A stretch of DNA of 64,000 nucleotides from assembly GCA_910578865.1 (NCBI GenBank), contig CAJTRM010000001.1, positions 310,248 through 374,247 of the forward strand, in the 5' to 3' direction. Of the stretch, positions 15,894 through 24,630 are shown in pieces. Every line of letters begins with the position of its first letter. Position 1 is the stretch's first letter. The position numbers and the translations under genes are program-made. Source of the stretch: an uncultured Dorea sp. GTDB taxonomy: Bacteria > Bacillota_A > Clostridia > Lachnospirales > Lachnospiraceae. The notes beneath the pieces were generated by a model that was not told where the DNA came from, did no database searches, and saw only the letters and a program-made list of their open reading frames with translations.

Positions 15894-16832
15894 CTACTTT
15901 TCCTTCTGATCTCCGACTTCTGCTAAAGATTTTACAAGTCCCGCAATACCCTGGATCTCTGACGGGATAATAATCTTGGTAGCTTTACCGTCTGCCGCCT
16001 TCTCAAATGCCTCAAGGCTCTTCATTGTAAGCACCGCCTCATCAGCCCCTGCTTCCTTCAGGAAACGGATACCGTCTGCATTTGCCTGCTGTACCTTCAG
16101 GATAGCTTCAGCCTCACCTTCTGCCTGACGGATCATCGCTTCCTTCTGAGCCTCTGCACGGAGGATCGCTGCCTGCTTTTCTGCCTCGGCGTCAAGAATC
16201 GCAGATTCCTTATGTCCTTCTGCAACAAGAATCGTAGATTTCTTCTCACCTTCCGCACGGAGGATGGACTCACGCCTCTCACGCTCAGCCTTCATCTGCT
16301 TCTCCATGGCATCCTGGATTGCTGCCGGAGGGATAATATTCTTGAGCTCTACACGATTTACCTTAATGCCCCAGGGATCTGTAGCCACATCAAGAGAAGC
16401 ACGCATCTTCGTGTTGATGGTCTCTCTGGAAGTCAGCGTCTGATCCAGCTCCAGGTCACCGATAATATTACGGAGAGTAGTAGCCGTCAGATTCTCAATC
16501 GCCATAATCGGATTCGCCACACCATAGCAGAACATCTTCGGGTCTGTGATCTGATAAAAGACAACCGTATCAATCCTCATCGTTACATTATCCTTTGTGA
16601 TAACCGGCTGAGGAGCAAAGTCTACCACCTGCTCCTTCAGGTCTACCTTCCGCGCCACACGGTCGAAGATCGGCATTTTAAAATGAAGCCCTGTGCTCCA
16701 TGTCGCCTGATACGCGCCCAGCCTTTCTACAACCAGTGCCTGTGCCTGCCTTACGATCCTGATACAGGAAATTACAACAAGTACCGCAATAACTAATAAA
16801 ATTGCTCCAAGAATTGCTCCGATCTCAAACAT
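15894..16832 (-). CDS. SPFH/Band 7 (stomatin/HflC-like) membrane protein
   Basis: A 312-residue protein with one N-terminal membrane segment (about residues 5-27) and an SPFH domain. Typical phrases are QALVVERLGAY, DLKEQVVDF, NVTMRIDTVVFYQI and the coiled coil KQMKAERERRESILRAEGEKK with repeated AE/AEG heptads. It belongs to the stomatin/paraslipin group (QmcA-like). Such proteins form oligomeric membrane microdomains. It overlaps the nfeD stop by one base (TAATG), and SPFH proteins of this group are usually paired with NfeD. The protease partner sometimes seen is not here. Confidence 0.92.
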   Translation of the reverse strand: MFEIGAILGAILLVIAVLVVISCIRIVRQAQALVVERLGAYQATWSTGLHFKMPIFDRVARKVDLKEQVVDFAPQPVITKDNVTMRIDTVVFYQITDPKMFCYGVANPIMAIENLTATTLRNIIGDLELDQTLTSRETINTKMRASLDVATDPWGIKVNRVELKNIIPPAAIQDAMEKQMKAERERRESILRAEGEKKSTILVAEGHKESAILDAEAEKQAAILRAEAQKEAMIRQAEGEAEAILKVQQANADGIRFLKEAGADEAVLTMKSLEAFEKAADGKATKIIIPSEIQGIAGLVKSLAEVGDQKEK

Positions 16833-17272
16833 TACACATTCTCCTCCTTATCTCTTACAATCAGCTTCACACCCTGAATACCATCGATCACTACAATTTT
16901 GTTTTTTTCAATCTTTCCGTCTGGTTCATCGGTTTTGGCCGACCACTCCTGTCCGTTTACCTCGACTCTCCCTGCGGACTGCAGTGTATCAATGTCCTCA
17001 ATGACCAATGCCTGCTGCCCGATCAGGCTCTCCGCATTGGTCTTCTGCCGCTCCTGGTTAAAATACTTCACGGCAAGAGGCCTTGTCAGAACCAGCAAAA
17101 GAACGGAAACAACCACAAACACCACCACCTGCACCACAAGGCCAAATCCAATAACTCCTGCCCCGAACGCCGCCAACGCGCCTCCGGCAAACCAGATCGT
17201 GGTCAGTCCCATAGTCAGGATTTCAATAATCAATAAAATTACAAATATACCCAACCACACTATCGTCTGCAT
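16832..17272 (-). CDS. NfeD-family membrane protein
   Basis: A 146-residue short NfeD protein. Two to three membrane segments occupy residues 5-66 (WLGIFVILLIIEILTMG and VVQVVVFVVVSVLLLVL). The C-terminal soluble domain from about residue 82 is an OB fold: SLIGQQALVIEDIDTLQSAG, then GRVEVNGQEWSAK. The partner SPFH gene follows with a one-base overlap, so the two are translationally coupled. The role is thought to be in assembly or function of SPFH membrane domains. It starts an operon that continues to dusB. Confidence 0.92.
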   Translation of the reverse strand: MQTIVWLGIFVILLIIEILTMGLTTIWFAGGALAAFGAGVIGFGLVVQVVVFVVVSVLLLVLTRPLAVKYFNQERQKTNAESLIGQQALVIEDIDTLQSAGRVEVNGQEWSAKTDEPDGKIEKNKIVVIDGIQGVKLIVRDKEENV

Positions 17273-17383
17273 ATTCTGCCCTCTTTTCTTTGATAAATAT
17301 AGTATTGCTTATCATCTATATTACTATACTTCCGTTTGAAACGCAAATACTCTTCCTTTATCTCCAGATGATTATCGTAACTG

Positions 17384-18181
17384 TTACTGATTATCCTTCC
17401 TTCTCTGCCTCTGCACCTCAAACATCAGCACCGCAGAAGCCACCGCAGCATTCAGAGATTCTACCTGCCCGCACATAGGGATCTTGATATAGTGGTCTGC
17501 TGCCGCTGCAATCTCCCGGCGCAGCCCGCTGCCCTCATTGCCGATAAAAAATGCACACGGTTTCCGGTAATCCTCCTTGTCATAGTCACGGCTGCCCTCA
17601 AGGTGCGCCGCATAAGCTGCAATCCCCTTTTCTTTCACCTTTGCGATGGCGTCGGCAAGATCAGGAGCGCTGTAAAACGGCACTCTGTAGACAGAGCCCA
17701 TCGTAGAACGGATCACTTTCGGATTGTACATATCTACACAGCCGCTGCTCATCAGAATACCCGTCACACCGGCGCCCTCCGCCGTCCTCAGAATCGTTCC
17801 CAGATTGCCCGGATCCTGAAGATTATCAAGGATAAGCAGGTGCGGGGCGGATCCTCCCGTCACATCCTCAAATGTATAATCCATCTGGCGCACCACGCAC
17901 AGCACTCCCTGCGGCGTCTTTGTATCCGACACGTAGGAAAATACAGAATCCGACAGCACCTCCGGCCGTACGCTGCCCGCCTCATGCATCTGACCTGCCG
18001 TTTTCAGTTCCTTCTCATAAAAGGATTGGGAGACATATACTTCTGCCAGCCTCTCTGCGGGAGTCTCACGGAACATCCGTATTCCCTCCACAAGGAATAC
18101 TCCCTCCTCATCTCTTGCCTTTCGCTTCTTTTTCAGCTGGACAAGACGTTTTATCTTTGCATTGGATGTACTTGTGATCAT
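17384..18181 (-). CDS. TrmH/SpoU-family RNA 2'-O-methyltransferase
   Basis: A 265-residue SPOUT methyltransferase. The N-terminal substrate-binding domain starts ITSTSNAKIKRLVQLKKKRK, typical of the RlmB/YsgA-like group. The trefoil-knot catalytic domain has motif 1 LDNLQDPGNLGTILRTAEG, motif 2 FFIGNEGSGL and motif 3 IPMCGQVESLNAAVASAVLMFE. It probably methylates a ribose 2'-OH in 23S rRNA or a tRNA; the exact nucleotide cannot be read. Its ATG overlaps the ktrA stop by four bases (ATGA), so it is the last gene of the potassium-uptake transcript. Confidence 0.9.
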   Translation of the reverse strand: MITSTSNAKIKRLVQLKKKRKARDEEGVFLVEGIRMFRETPAERLAEVYVSQSFYEKELKTAGQMHEAGSVRPEVLSDSVFSYVSDTKTPQGVLCVVRQMDYTFEDVTGGSAPHLLILDNLQDPGNLGTILRTAEGAGVTGILMSSGCVDMYNPKVIRSTMGSVYRVPFYSAPDLADAIAKVKEKGIAAYAAHLEGSRDYDKEDYRKPCAFFIGNEGSGLRREIAAAADHYIKIPMCGQVESLNAAVASAVLMFEVQRQRRKDNQ

Positions 18182-18840
18182 TGCTTTACCTGCTTTCTGC
18201 CGAATTGTTCAAGAGCCTCATTGGAGCCGATCAGTATCAGGACAATCCCATCTTTCAGCGGTTCTGCTGGATCCGGATTCACCTGGATATTCTCTCCTTC
18301 TTTGACACCCACCACATTGACATCATGCAAACGCCTTACATCCAGCTCCATCAGCGATTTCCCGACCCATTTACCCGGCACTGCGATCTCCGCGATACTG
18401 TATTCCGAGGAAAGATTCAGCCAGTCTGCAAATTCATTGGATACCAGGTTCCTTGCCACACTTTTTCCGATTTCATGCTCCGGGAAAATAACCGTATCAG
18501 CCCCGATCTTTTTTAAGATCGTCGCATGCAGGTCATCCTTGGCCTTAGCCATCACATAGGGAACGCCGATTTCCTTTGATACCAGCGTAGCCATTACGCT
18601 TGCCTCCAGATCGTCGGACGTAGCCACTACAACCCCGTCCAGGTTCTTTGTGCCAAGTGTCCGGATTACTTCAGGATCTCCGATATCCGCCTGTACTGCA
18701 TAAGATACCTGGGAAGAAATGTCCTCAATCCGTTCCATATGATTGTCCACGGCCACCACCTCGCAGCCCAGGTTCTGCAGGGTCACAGCCACACTCCTGC
18801 CAAAGCTTCCGAGACCGAATACTGCATATTGTTTTCTCAT
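18178..18840 (-). CDS. ktrA: KtrA/TrkA-type potassium uptake regulatory subunit
   Basis: A 220-residue cytosolic RCK protein. The N-terminal Rossmann domain has VFGLGSFGRSVAVTL (residues 7-21), with an acidic residue at the end of strand 2 (VAVDN), and binds nucleotides (ATP/ADP or NAD). A C-terminal TrkA_C domain spans about residues 140-215. It forms a ring that gates the KtrB channel. The ktrB gene is directly upstream with 27 bases between, and an RNA methyltransferase overlaps its 3' end. Confidence 0.93.
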   Translation of the reverse strand: MRKQYAVFGLGSFGRSVAVTLQNLGCEVVAVDNHMERIEDISSQVSYAVQADIGDPEVIRTLGTKNLDGVVVATSDDLEASVMATLVSKEIGVPYVMAKAKDDLHATILKKIGADTVIFPEHEIGKSVARNLVSNEFADWLNLSSEYSIAEIAVPGKWVGKSLMELDVRRLHDVNVVGVKEGENIQVNPDPAEPLKDGIVLILIGSNEALEQFGRKQVKQ

Positions 18841-18867
18841 CCTTGTTCTCCTCTCTTTTCAACCCGC

Positions 18868-20247
18868 CTAACCCACCATAATCCGTTCTTCCGGCAGACG
18901 CCTGATCTTATCTCTTGGATGGATCTTTCCTGCAAAGAGCAGGACAAGCGTCATAGGGCCGAGGCGTCCGATATACATCAGAATCATCAGAACCACCTGG
19001 CTCAGCCTGGACAGATCCGGTGTCAGCCCTGCGGAAAGCCCCACCGTTCCGACAGCCGATGAGGTCTCATAGATAATGTCAACCAGGGCCACCTGATCCG
19101 GCTCAATGATCAGGATCGCCATTGTTCCTGCAAGAAAGGCGGCAAATGCCACCATCACGACACAAAAGCCCGTACGAAAATTAGCCACCGATATTTTTTT
19201 GCCCATACATTCGGTATCATTACCGCCTCTTACAAATGTCAGGCATGACAGAAACAGCATGGCGACCGTCGTCGTTTTGACACCTCCCGCCGTTCCTCCG
19301 GGAGAACCCCCGATAAACATCAGAATACTGTTAAAAAGCTTGGATTCTTCATGCAGGCCTGCCTGAGATATGGTAAAAAACCCTGCGGTTCTGTTGGTCA
19401 CAGACTGGAACGCAGAAGCCATCCATTTCTCTCCGAAGGACAACGCTCCCAGCGTCTCGGGATTATCATATTCTATCACAAAAATAAACACGGTTCCTGC
19501 CGTCAGCAGGATCAATGTCATAATAACCGCAAGCTTGGACTGAAGTCTGAGGCGGGTAAACCACCATCGCTTCGGAAGTTCTTTCTTCAGGATCTTTCTT
19601 CCGTTCCCGATCACATCGAACCATACCATGAATCCAATCCCGCTTAAAATAATGAGCATCATGGTCGTAAGATTAATGATCGGATTATCCACATACCCCG
19701 CAAGGCTGGATTCCCCCAGAATATCAATCCCTGCATTACAGAATGCCGACACTGCATGGAAAACCGAATACCATATCCCCCTTGCAGCACCGTATTCAGG
19801 GATAAACTGGAAGGCATACAGAATTGCTCCCGCCCCTTCCACAACCAGGGTTCCCTGAATCACACGCTTTACCATCCCTACCATGCCGCCCAGGCTGTCC
19901 ATATTATACGTCTCCTGGATCACCACCCGCTCCCTGACCGTGATCCTCTTCCTGAGAAGCAAAAAAAATGCCGTAACACAGGCAATCACTCCAAGCCCTC
20001 CAATCTGGATCAGCAGCAGAAGGATCACCTGCCCGGGCAGCGTAAACTGCGCTGCCGGCGTTATTGTTACAAGTCCGGTCACGCAGACCGACGACACCGA
20101 CGTGAATAGTGCATCTATAAATGAAATGGATCCCCGGTTGCATACAGGAAGCCACAGCAGGATCCCTCCTGACAGGATCACGCCCAGGAATCCGACGGCA
20201 AGGATCCCCATGGTATTCCACCGCATGCTCTTTTTCTTCCTCCACAT
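18868..20247 (-). CDS. ktrB: KtrB/TrkH-type potassium transporter
   Basis: A 459-residue membrane protein with four repeated M1-P-M2 units as in all TrkH/KtrB proteins. Filter-like segments can be seen as TSVSSVCVTGL, HAVSAFCNAGI, SVTNRTAGF and SSAVGTVGLSAG, with the Gly of each selectivity loop. It takes up K+, driven by Na+ or membrane potential; in Ktr systems uptake often depends on Na+. The partner ktrA follows. The start ATG has GAGGG 8 bases upstream. A two-component system lies directly upstream but is separated by a terminator. Confidence 0.95.
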   Translation of the reverse strand: MWRKKKSMRWNTMGILAVGFLGVILSGGILLWLPVCNRGSISFIDALFTSVSSVCVTGLVTITPAAQFTLPGQVILLLLIQIGGLGVIACVTAFFLLLRKRITVRERVVIQETYNMDSLGGMVGMVKRVIQGTLVVEGAGAILYAFQFIPEYGAARGIWYSVFHAVSAFCNAGIDILGESSLAGYVDNPIINLTTMMLIILSGIGFMVWFDVIGNGRKILKKELPKRWWFTRLRLQSKLAVIMTLILLTAGTVFIFVIEYDNPETLGALSFGEKWMASAFQSVTNRTAGFFTISQAGLHEESKLFNSILMFIGGSPGGTAGGVKTTTVAMLFLSCLTFVRGGNDTECMGKKISVANFRTGFCVVMVAFAAFLAGTMAILIIEPDQVALVDIIYETSSAVGTVGLSAGLTPDLSRLSQVVLMILMYIGRLGPMTLVLLFAGKIHPRDKIRRLPEERIMVG

Positions 20248-20318
20248 AATAATACCCTCTTGATTCCAAAGATTAAAACCTATACTAATATTACTTGATA
20301 TCCTCCCCTAATACAATG

Positions 20319-20346
20319 AAAAAATCAGGGGGGCTTCCCTGATTTT
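20319..20346 (-). terminator. terminator after the response regulator
   Basis: On the minus strand AATCAGGG pairs with CCCTGATT and is followed by TTTTTC. It lies 4 bases beyond the stop of the response regulator and separates the two-component system from ktrB. Confidence 0.85.
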
Positions 20347-20349
20347 CCA

Positions 20350-21039
20350 TTATACTTTAAATCTGTATCCTACTCCCCAGATTGTCTCGATGTACTGTGG
20401 GTTGGAAGTGTCCATCTCCACCTTCTCCCGGATCTTCTTAATATGCACCGTAACGGTCGCAATATCTCCGATCGATTCCATATCCCAAATCTCCCGGAAC
20501 AGATCCTCCTTCGTGTACACATGGTTCGGATGTCCGGCCAGGAAAGTAAGCAGATCAAACTCCTTCGTGGTAAATGTCTTCTCCTCCCCGTTAACCCACA
20601 CACGCCTTGCGGTAGTATCGATCTTAAGTCCGCGGATCTCGATCACCTTATTTTTCTCCGCAACACTTCCGGTCAGACGGTCGTAACGCGCCAGATGCGC
20701 CTTCACCCTTGCCACCAGCTCGCTGGGGCTGAAGGGCTTCGTCATGTAGTCGTCGGCCCCGAGGCCAAGACCCCGGATCTTGTCAATATCATCCTTCTTG
20801 GCCGACACCATAATAATCGGTGTATCCTTCTCATCTCTCACCTTCCGGCAGATCTCAAATCCATCCACACCCGGAAGCATCAGATCCAGGATAAACAAGT
20901 CATAATCCTTCCCAAGAGCTTTCTCAAGCCCCGCCTTCCCATCATTGGCCACCTCTACCTGAAACCCGCTAAGCTCCAGATAATCCTTCTCCAGATCTGC
21001 AATAGCCTCTTCATCTTCTACGATCAAAATCTTACTCAT
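20350..21039 (-). CDS. OmpR/PhoB-family response regulator
   Basis: A 229-residue regulator. The receiver domain (1-115) has the acidic pocket VEDEE, the phospho-acceptor Asp in LFILDLMLPGVDG (about residue 53), the Thr/Ser switch in MVSAKKDD and the Lys in YMTKPFSP. The DNA-binding winged helix (about 128-228) has FTTKEFDLLTFLAGHPNHVY and TVTVHIKKIREKVE. It is translated from a start that overlaps the kinase gene by 8 bases. Targets are unknown. The potassium genes directly downstream are separated by a terminator, so a link with them is only possible. Confidence 0.95.
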   Translation of the reverse strand: MSKILIVEDEEAIADLEKDYLELSGFQVEVANDGKAGLEKALGKDYDLFILDLMLPGVDGFEICRKVRDEKDTPIIMVSAKKDDIDKIRGLGLGADDYMTKPFSPSELVARVKAHLARYDRLTGSVAEKNKVIEIRGLKIDTTARRVWVNGEEKTFTTKEFDLLTFLAGHPNHVYTKEDLFREIWDMESIGDIATVTVHIKKIREKVEMDTSNPQYIETIWGVGYRFKV

Positions 21040-22528
21040 CAGCCGGTACCTCCTGATATTTTCTTAGCACAAAATACATGGTCGTCCCTGTGTTCTCTCT
21101 GCTGGCCGCCCATATCTTTCCGCCATGCTCTTCTATAATCTTCTTTACAATGGAGAGGCCGATACCGCTCCCTCCCTTGGACGAATTCCTGGAGGCATCC
21201 GTCCGGTAAAAGCGGTCAAATATATTCGGCAGATCCTTTGCCGCAATCCCTCTTCCATTATCTTCAAGTTCAACCTGAACAAAATCTCCTACGTCCTTGA
21301 CCCGCAGATTGATCTTGCCCCTTGCCTTATCCATATATTTAATAGAGTTATTGACAATATTGTGGATCACACGCTTAATCTGTTCCGCATCCGCAATCAC
21401 CCGCACATCCTGTCCTGCATAATTAAAATAACCAAATTCTACGTTTTTAGCCTCTAATTCCAGTGTCAGGTCTTCTGCACAATCATAAAAATAATCGTTT
21501 ACTGAAAGGATGTTAAAATTATATGGAATACGGTTCGTATCTATCTTGGAATAAAGTGTCAGTTCATTGATCAGAAGATCCATCTCATTGGCTTTATTAT
21601 AGATCGTGCGGATATATTTGTCCATTTTCTCAGGCGTATCAGCCACGCCGTCCATAATCCCTTCTGCATAGCCTTTAATCGTAGTGACCGGCGTCTTAAG
21701 GTCATGGGAAATATTGCTGATAAGCTCCTTATTCTCCTTGTCAAAGGACAACTTCTCCTCCGCATTATCCTTCAGCCGCTGCCGCATATCCTCAAGATCA
21801 CGGCTCAGGCGCCCCAGCTCATCGTCCGCCTCCGTCCGGATCTCAAAATCCAGTTCTCCGTCCTTGATCTTCTTTGTCGCAATCCTCATATTGCCAAGCG
21901 GCGTCATAATTCCTTTGTAAATCCACAGGAAAAGAATCAGCGCCGTCAGGATCAGCACAACAACAATCCCAAACAGTACGTCTACAAAAAACTCTTCTAC
22001 CTCCGGGATCACTCTGCTGACATCGGTTACAATAAAAGCGCTCCCTTGTTCACCCTGAGGATACAGAAAGTCTATCTGCTTAATCAGAGCCTGAGTTTCC
22101 CCTCCCAGATAGATCCCGTTCTCAGAAGTCGTCCCGGATTCACCGTATCCCGGAAGCTGTCCGGTAACATGGCTGGCAATCTCTGCATCCGTTCCGATGT
22201 AGGCTATCGTGTCGCCCTTCCGCACCAGAAGGTATGATTTTTTCTCATTCAGCACAAGGTTGATCCCTTCAAGCACAGTGGCATCTTCCATCTTCGCAGG
22301 ATCACTCTTTGCCAGTTCCTCCAGCTCCTTGTAGGGCTTCTCTGTAAGCCTTGACAGAACCTGCGTGGAATTCGACAGATTCTCCACCGTAGTTCCTGTG
22401 ATCCCGTAAGTCTTATCAATGGCATTCATCTGAAACGCCCCGAGCACACAGGCCATTCCGACAGATACGATAATCGGAACCAGTGTAATTGTCAGAAAAG
22501 CTATGACCAATCGAGTTTTCAACTTCAT
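21032..22528 (-). CDS. sensor histidine kinase
   Basis: A 498-residue membrane kinase. I start it at the ATG at 22526-22528, preceded by GGAGGAG by 5 bases. One membrane segment is at about residues 5-28, an extracytoplasmic sensor follows (30-170), then a second membrane segment (about 175-200) and a HAMP domain (PLGNMRIATKKIKDGELDF). The phospho-acceptor His is in ISNISHDLKTPVTTIKGY. ATP-binding boxes are NNSIKYMDKA (N), VELEDNGRGIA (G1) and GGSGIGLSIVKKI (G2). It partners the downstream response regulator. The signal is not known; the extracellular part shows no recognised ligand motif. Confidence 0.95.
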   Translation of the reverse strand: MKLKTRLVIAFLTITLVPIIVSVGMACVLGAFQMNAIDKTYGITGTTVENLSNSTQVLSRLTEKPYKELEELAKSDPAKMEDATVLEGINLVLNEKKSYLLVRKGDTIAYIGTDAEIASHVTGQLPGYGESGTTSENGIYLGGETQALIKQIDFLYPQGEQGSAFIVTDVSRVIPEVEEFFVDVLFGIVVVLILTALILFLWIYKGIMTPLGNMRIATKKIKDGELDFEIRTEADDELGRLSRDLEDMRQRLKDNAEEKLSFDKENKELISNISHDLKTPVTTIKGYAEGIMDGVADTPEKMDKYIRTIYNKANEMDLLINELTLYSKIDTNRIPYNFNILSVNDYFYDCAEDLTLELEAKNVEFGYFNYAGQDVRVIADAEQIKRVIHNIVNNSIKYMDKARGKINLRVKDVGDFVQVELEDNGRGIAAKDLPNIFDRFYRTDASRNSSKGGSGIGLSIVKKIIEEHGGKIWAASRENTGTTMYFVLRKYQEVPADE

Positions 22529-22559
22529 ACGTCTCTCCTCCGGGATTAAGTATAGCACG

Positions 22560-22587
22560 AAAAAAGGCGCTTCACACCAAAGCGCCC
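22560..22587 (-). terminator. terminator after metK
   Basis: On the minus strand GGCGCTT and AAGCGCC form a stem with a 7-base loop, followed by six T residues. It lies 20 bases past the metK stop. Confidence 0.9.
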
Positions 22588-22606
22588 ATAAACTTTTATT
22601 AAAATT

Positions 22607-23794
22607 TTATAAATAGGATTTCAACTTCTCTGCCTTATCCGTCTTCTCCCAGGACAGATCAGCATCGGTACGTCCGAAATGTCCGTATGCCGCTGTCTGC
22701 TTGTAGATTGGCCGGCGAAGGTCAAGCATCTTAATGATTCCTGCCGGACGGAGATCGAAATTCTCACGGATGATCTCAACCAGCTTCTCATCGGATAATT
22801 TGCCGGTTCCGAAGGTATCTACCATAATAGAGGTAGGATGTGCGACACCGATCGCATAGGAAAGCTGGATCTCACATTTTCTTGCCAGCCCTGCCGCCAC
22901 AATATTCTTAGCTACATAGCGTGCCGCATAAGCCGCCGAACGATCCACCTTGGTACAGTCCTTTCCGGAAAATGCGCCGCCGCCGTGGCGTGCCATCCCG
23001 CCGTATGTATCTACAATAATCTTACGCCCTGTAAGGCCGCTGTCCCCATTCGGCCCGCCGATCACGAACCGCCCTGTCGGGTTGATGAAGAATTTTGTAT
23101 TCTCATCTACCATACCTTCCGGAATGATGGCGTCAAATACATGTTTCTTGATATCCTCATGGATCTGCTCCTGCGTCACGTCCGGATCATGCTGTGTAGA
23201 AAGCACTACCGCATCCAGCCTCTTCGGTACACCCTGTTCGTCATACTCTACCGTAACCTGGGTCTTTCCGTCCGGTCTCAGATAAGGAAGCGTGCCGTTC
23301 TTCCTCACCTCTGTGAGCCTGATCGCAAGCTTGTGTGCCAGTGAGATCGGATAAGGCATAAGCTCCGGCGTCTCATCAGAGGCATAACCGAACATCATAC
23401 CCTGGTCTCCTGCACCGATCGCCTCGATCTCTTCCTCTGACATCTGGTTGGTCTTTGCCTCCAATGCCTTGTCAACACCCATGGCGATGTCGGACGACTG
23501 CTCGTCAATTGCCGTGATCACTCCGCAGGTGTCGGCGTCAAACCCGAATTTCCCGCGCGTATAGCCGATCTCTTTGATGGTCTGCCTTACAATTTTCTGA
23601 ATATCCACGTATGCCTTGGTGGAAATCTCCCCCATAACAAGTACAAGCCCTGTGGTAGCCGCCGTTTCGCAGGCTACGCGGCTCATAGGATCCTGAGCCA
23701 TAAGCGCATCCAGGATCGCGTCCGAGATCTGGTCGCACATCTTATCCGGATGTCCTTCTGTAACTGATTCTGATGTAAATAATCTTCTTTCCAT
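22607..23794 (-). CDS. metK: S-adenosylmethionine synthetase
   Basis: A 395-residue enzyme that makes SAM from methionine and ATP. It contains the signature motifs GAGDQGMMFGYA and GGGAFSGKD, the N-terminal TSESVTEGHPDKMCDQISDA (ATP and metal binding), and GRFVIGGPNGDSGLTGRK. The length is normal. A SAM-I riboswitch and its intrinsic terminator lie in the 315-base leader, so the gene should be shut down when SAM is high. It is a single-gene transcript ending in a strong terminator. Confidence 0.98.
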   Translation of the reverse strand: MERRLFTSESVTEGHPDKMCDQISDAILDALMAQDPMSRVACETAATTGLVLVMGEISTKAYVDIQKIVRQTIKEIGYTRGKFGFDADTCGVITAIDEQSSDIAMGVDKALEAKTNQMSEEEIEAIGAGDQGMMFGYASDETPELMPYPISLAHKLAIRLTEVRKNGTLPYLRPDGKTQVTVEYDEQGVPKRLDAVVLSTQHDPDVTQEQIHEDIKKHVFDAIIPEGMVDENTKFFINPTGRFVIGGPNGDSGLTGRKIIVDTYGGMARHGGGAFSGKDCTKVDRSAAYAARYVAKNIVAAGLARKCEIQLSYAIGVAHPTSIMVDTFGTGKLSDEKLVEIIRENFDLRPAGIIKMLDLRRPIYKQTAAYGHFGRTDADLSWEKTDKAEKLKSYL

Positions 23795-23862
23795 AGTCTT
23801 CTCTCCTTTACATTTGACGGGGATTCTCCCCTGATAAGCCTTTCTCTTTTAGATTTCCCGAT

Positions 23863-23892
23863 AAAAAACAGCCCACTGTTAAGCGGACTGTT
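23863..23892 (-). terminator. riboswitch-controlled terminator
   Basis: On the minus strand ACAGTCCGC pairs with GTGGGCTGT (two G-U wobbles) across a short loop and is followed by six T residues. It lies 22 bases downstream of the SAM-I aptamer and about 70 bases before metK. It is the expected expression platform. Confidence 0.85.
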
Positions 23893-23914
23893 CATACCTC
23901 AAGAAGCCAACAAT

Positions 23915-24016
23915 CCTCTTATTGTTCGATTACTCGCTCAGGCCGGCACCTTCCCGAATCGGGGGTTGCCGCAGCTTCACAGGTCCTTTGTACCTCCACT
24001 GCTCTGAATAAGAGAA
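23915..24016 (-). promoter_or_regulatory. SAM-I (S-box) riboswitch before metK
   Basis: Read on the minus strand, P1 is closed by CTCTTATT near 24015 and AATAAGAG near 23915. Between them are the conserved core segments GAAGCTGCGGCAACC (binding pocket and kink region), AAGGTGCC and GAGCGA, in the S-box order. SAM binding should stabilise P1 and let the downstream terminator form, switching metK off. Its partner gene, a SAM synthetase, is the classic target. Confidence 0.95.
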
Positions 24017-24046
24017 AGTCATTTATATATTATTTTTACATATAAA

Positions 24047-24075
24047 ACTTTACATTGTTTTTAAAGAATTGTCAA
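24047..24075 (-). promoter_or_regulatory. probable sigma-A promoter for the SAM-I leader and metK
   Basis: On the minus strand a perfect -35 TTGACA (24070-24075) is followed after 17 bases by TAAAGT (24047-24052), a weaker -10. It lies just upstream of the riboswitch, so transcription would start about 15-20 bases before P1. Confidence 0.6.
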
Positions 24076-24109
24076 CCGTTAATTTTGGTCTTCCCTGAGT
24101 TTCCCTGAG

Positions 24110-24547
24110 TTACTTTTTTAATTCACGACAGTGAAAAGCACAAGCCGACTGATACCAGAATCGACATTCTATGTAATTCGATACTCTTTTTACACTCATT
24201 GCATGGATCTGCGGCGGGTCTGACTCAAGGATCATTCCGTCAAATTTTATTGTAACCCAGTCTCCTTCTTTTAATGCTTCTTCGGGAATCTGGTTAAAAG
24301 AAACCGCAATCGTCTCATCTACAAACGGTCTATGAACGAGTGCAGAGTTTCTGCCGATCTCCAAAACCTTTGCATCAAAAAACACAACGTTTACCTTCAT
24401 CATCTGCACAAAATACGGTATCCCCTCCTGCGGCAGTCTATCCCTTCCGTTTACTGCCGAAACAGTAAGGAAAAGCAGCCTGCCGCATATGAAAAGGAGC
24501 CTGATTGTTTTCAAAAAGGTCCGGTTAAATAAAATTAATTTACTCAT
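24110..24547 (-). CDS. DUF3221-like (YobA-type) small protein
   Basis: A 145-residue protein. The N-terminus (about residues 12-32, IRLLFICGRLLFLTVSA) is hydrophobic and looks like a signal peptide, but the lipobox Cys usual in related lipoproteins is missing. Residues 52-125 fit the small beta-barrel domain DUF3221: FDAKVLEIGRNSALV, IPEEALKEGDWVTIKFDG and MILESDPPQIHA. The C-terminal 25 residues with three Cys are unlike the family. Function unknown. It stands alone; the missing lipobox and the odd tail could mean a decaying gene. Confidence 0.5.
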   Translation of the reverse strand: MSKLILFNRTFLKTIRLLFICGRLLFLTVSAVNGRDRLPQEGIPYFVQMMKVNVVFFDAKVLEIGRNSALVHRPFVDETIAVSFNQIPEEALKEGDWVTIKFDGMILESDPPQIHAMSVKRVSNYIECRFWYQSACAFHCRELKK

Positions 24548-24630
24548 CTTGATACCTGTCGGAGACTATATCCGCTAATTACAATTTGATTATATAGTCC
24601 CGGCAAGATGAAGTCAATAATATTCCACGT

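Noticed and set aside
20281..20318. Promoter for ktrB
   Set aside because: The sequence between the two-component terminator and ktrB has AT-rich hexamers but none with acceptable spacing; I cannot place one.
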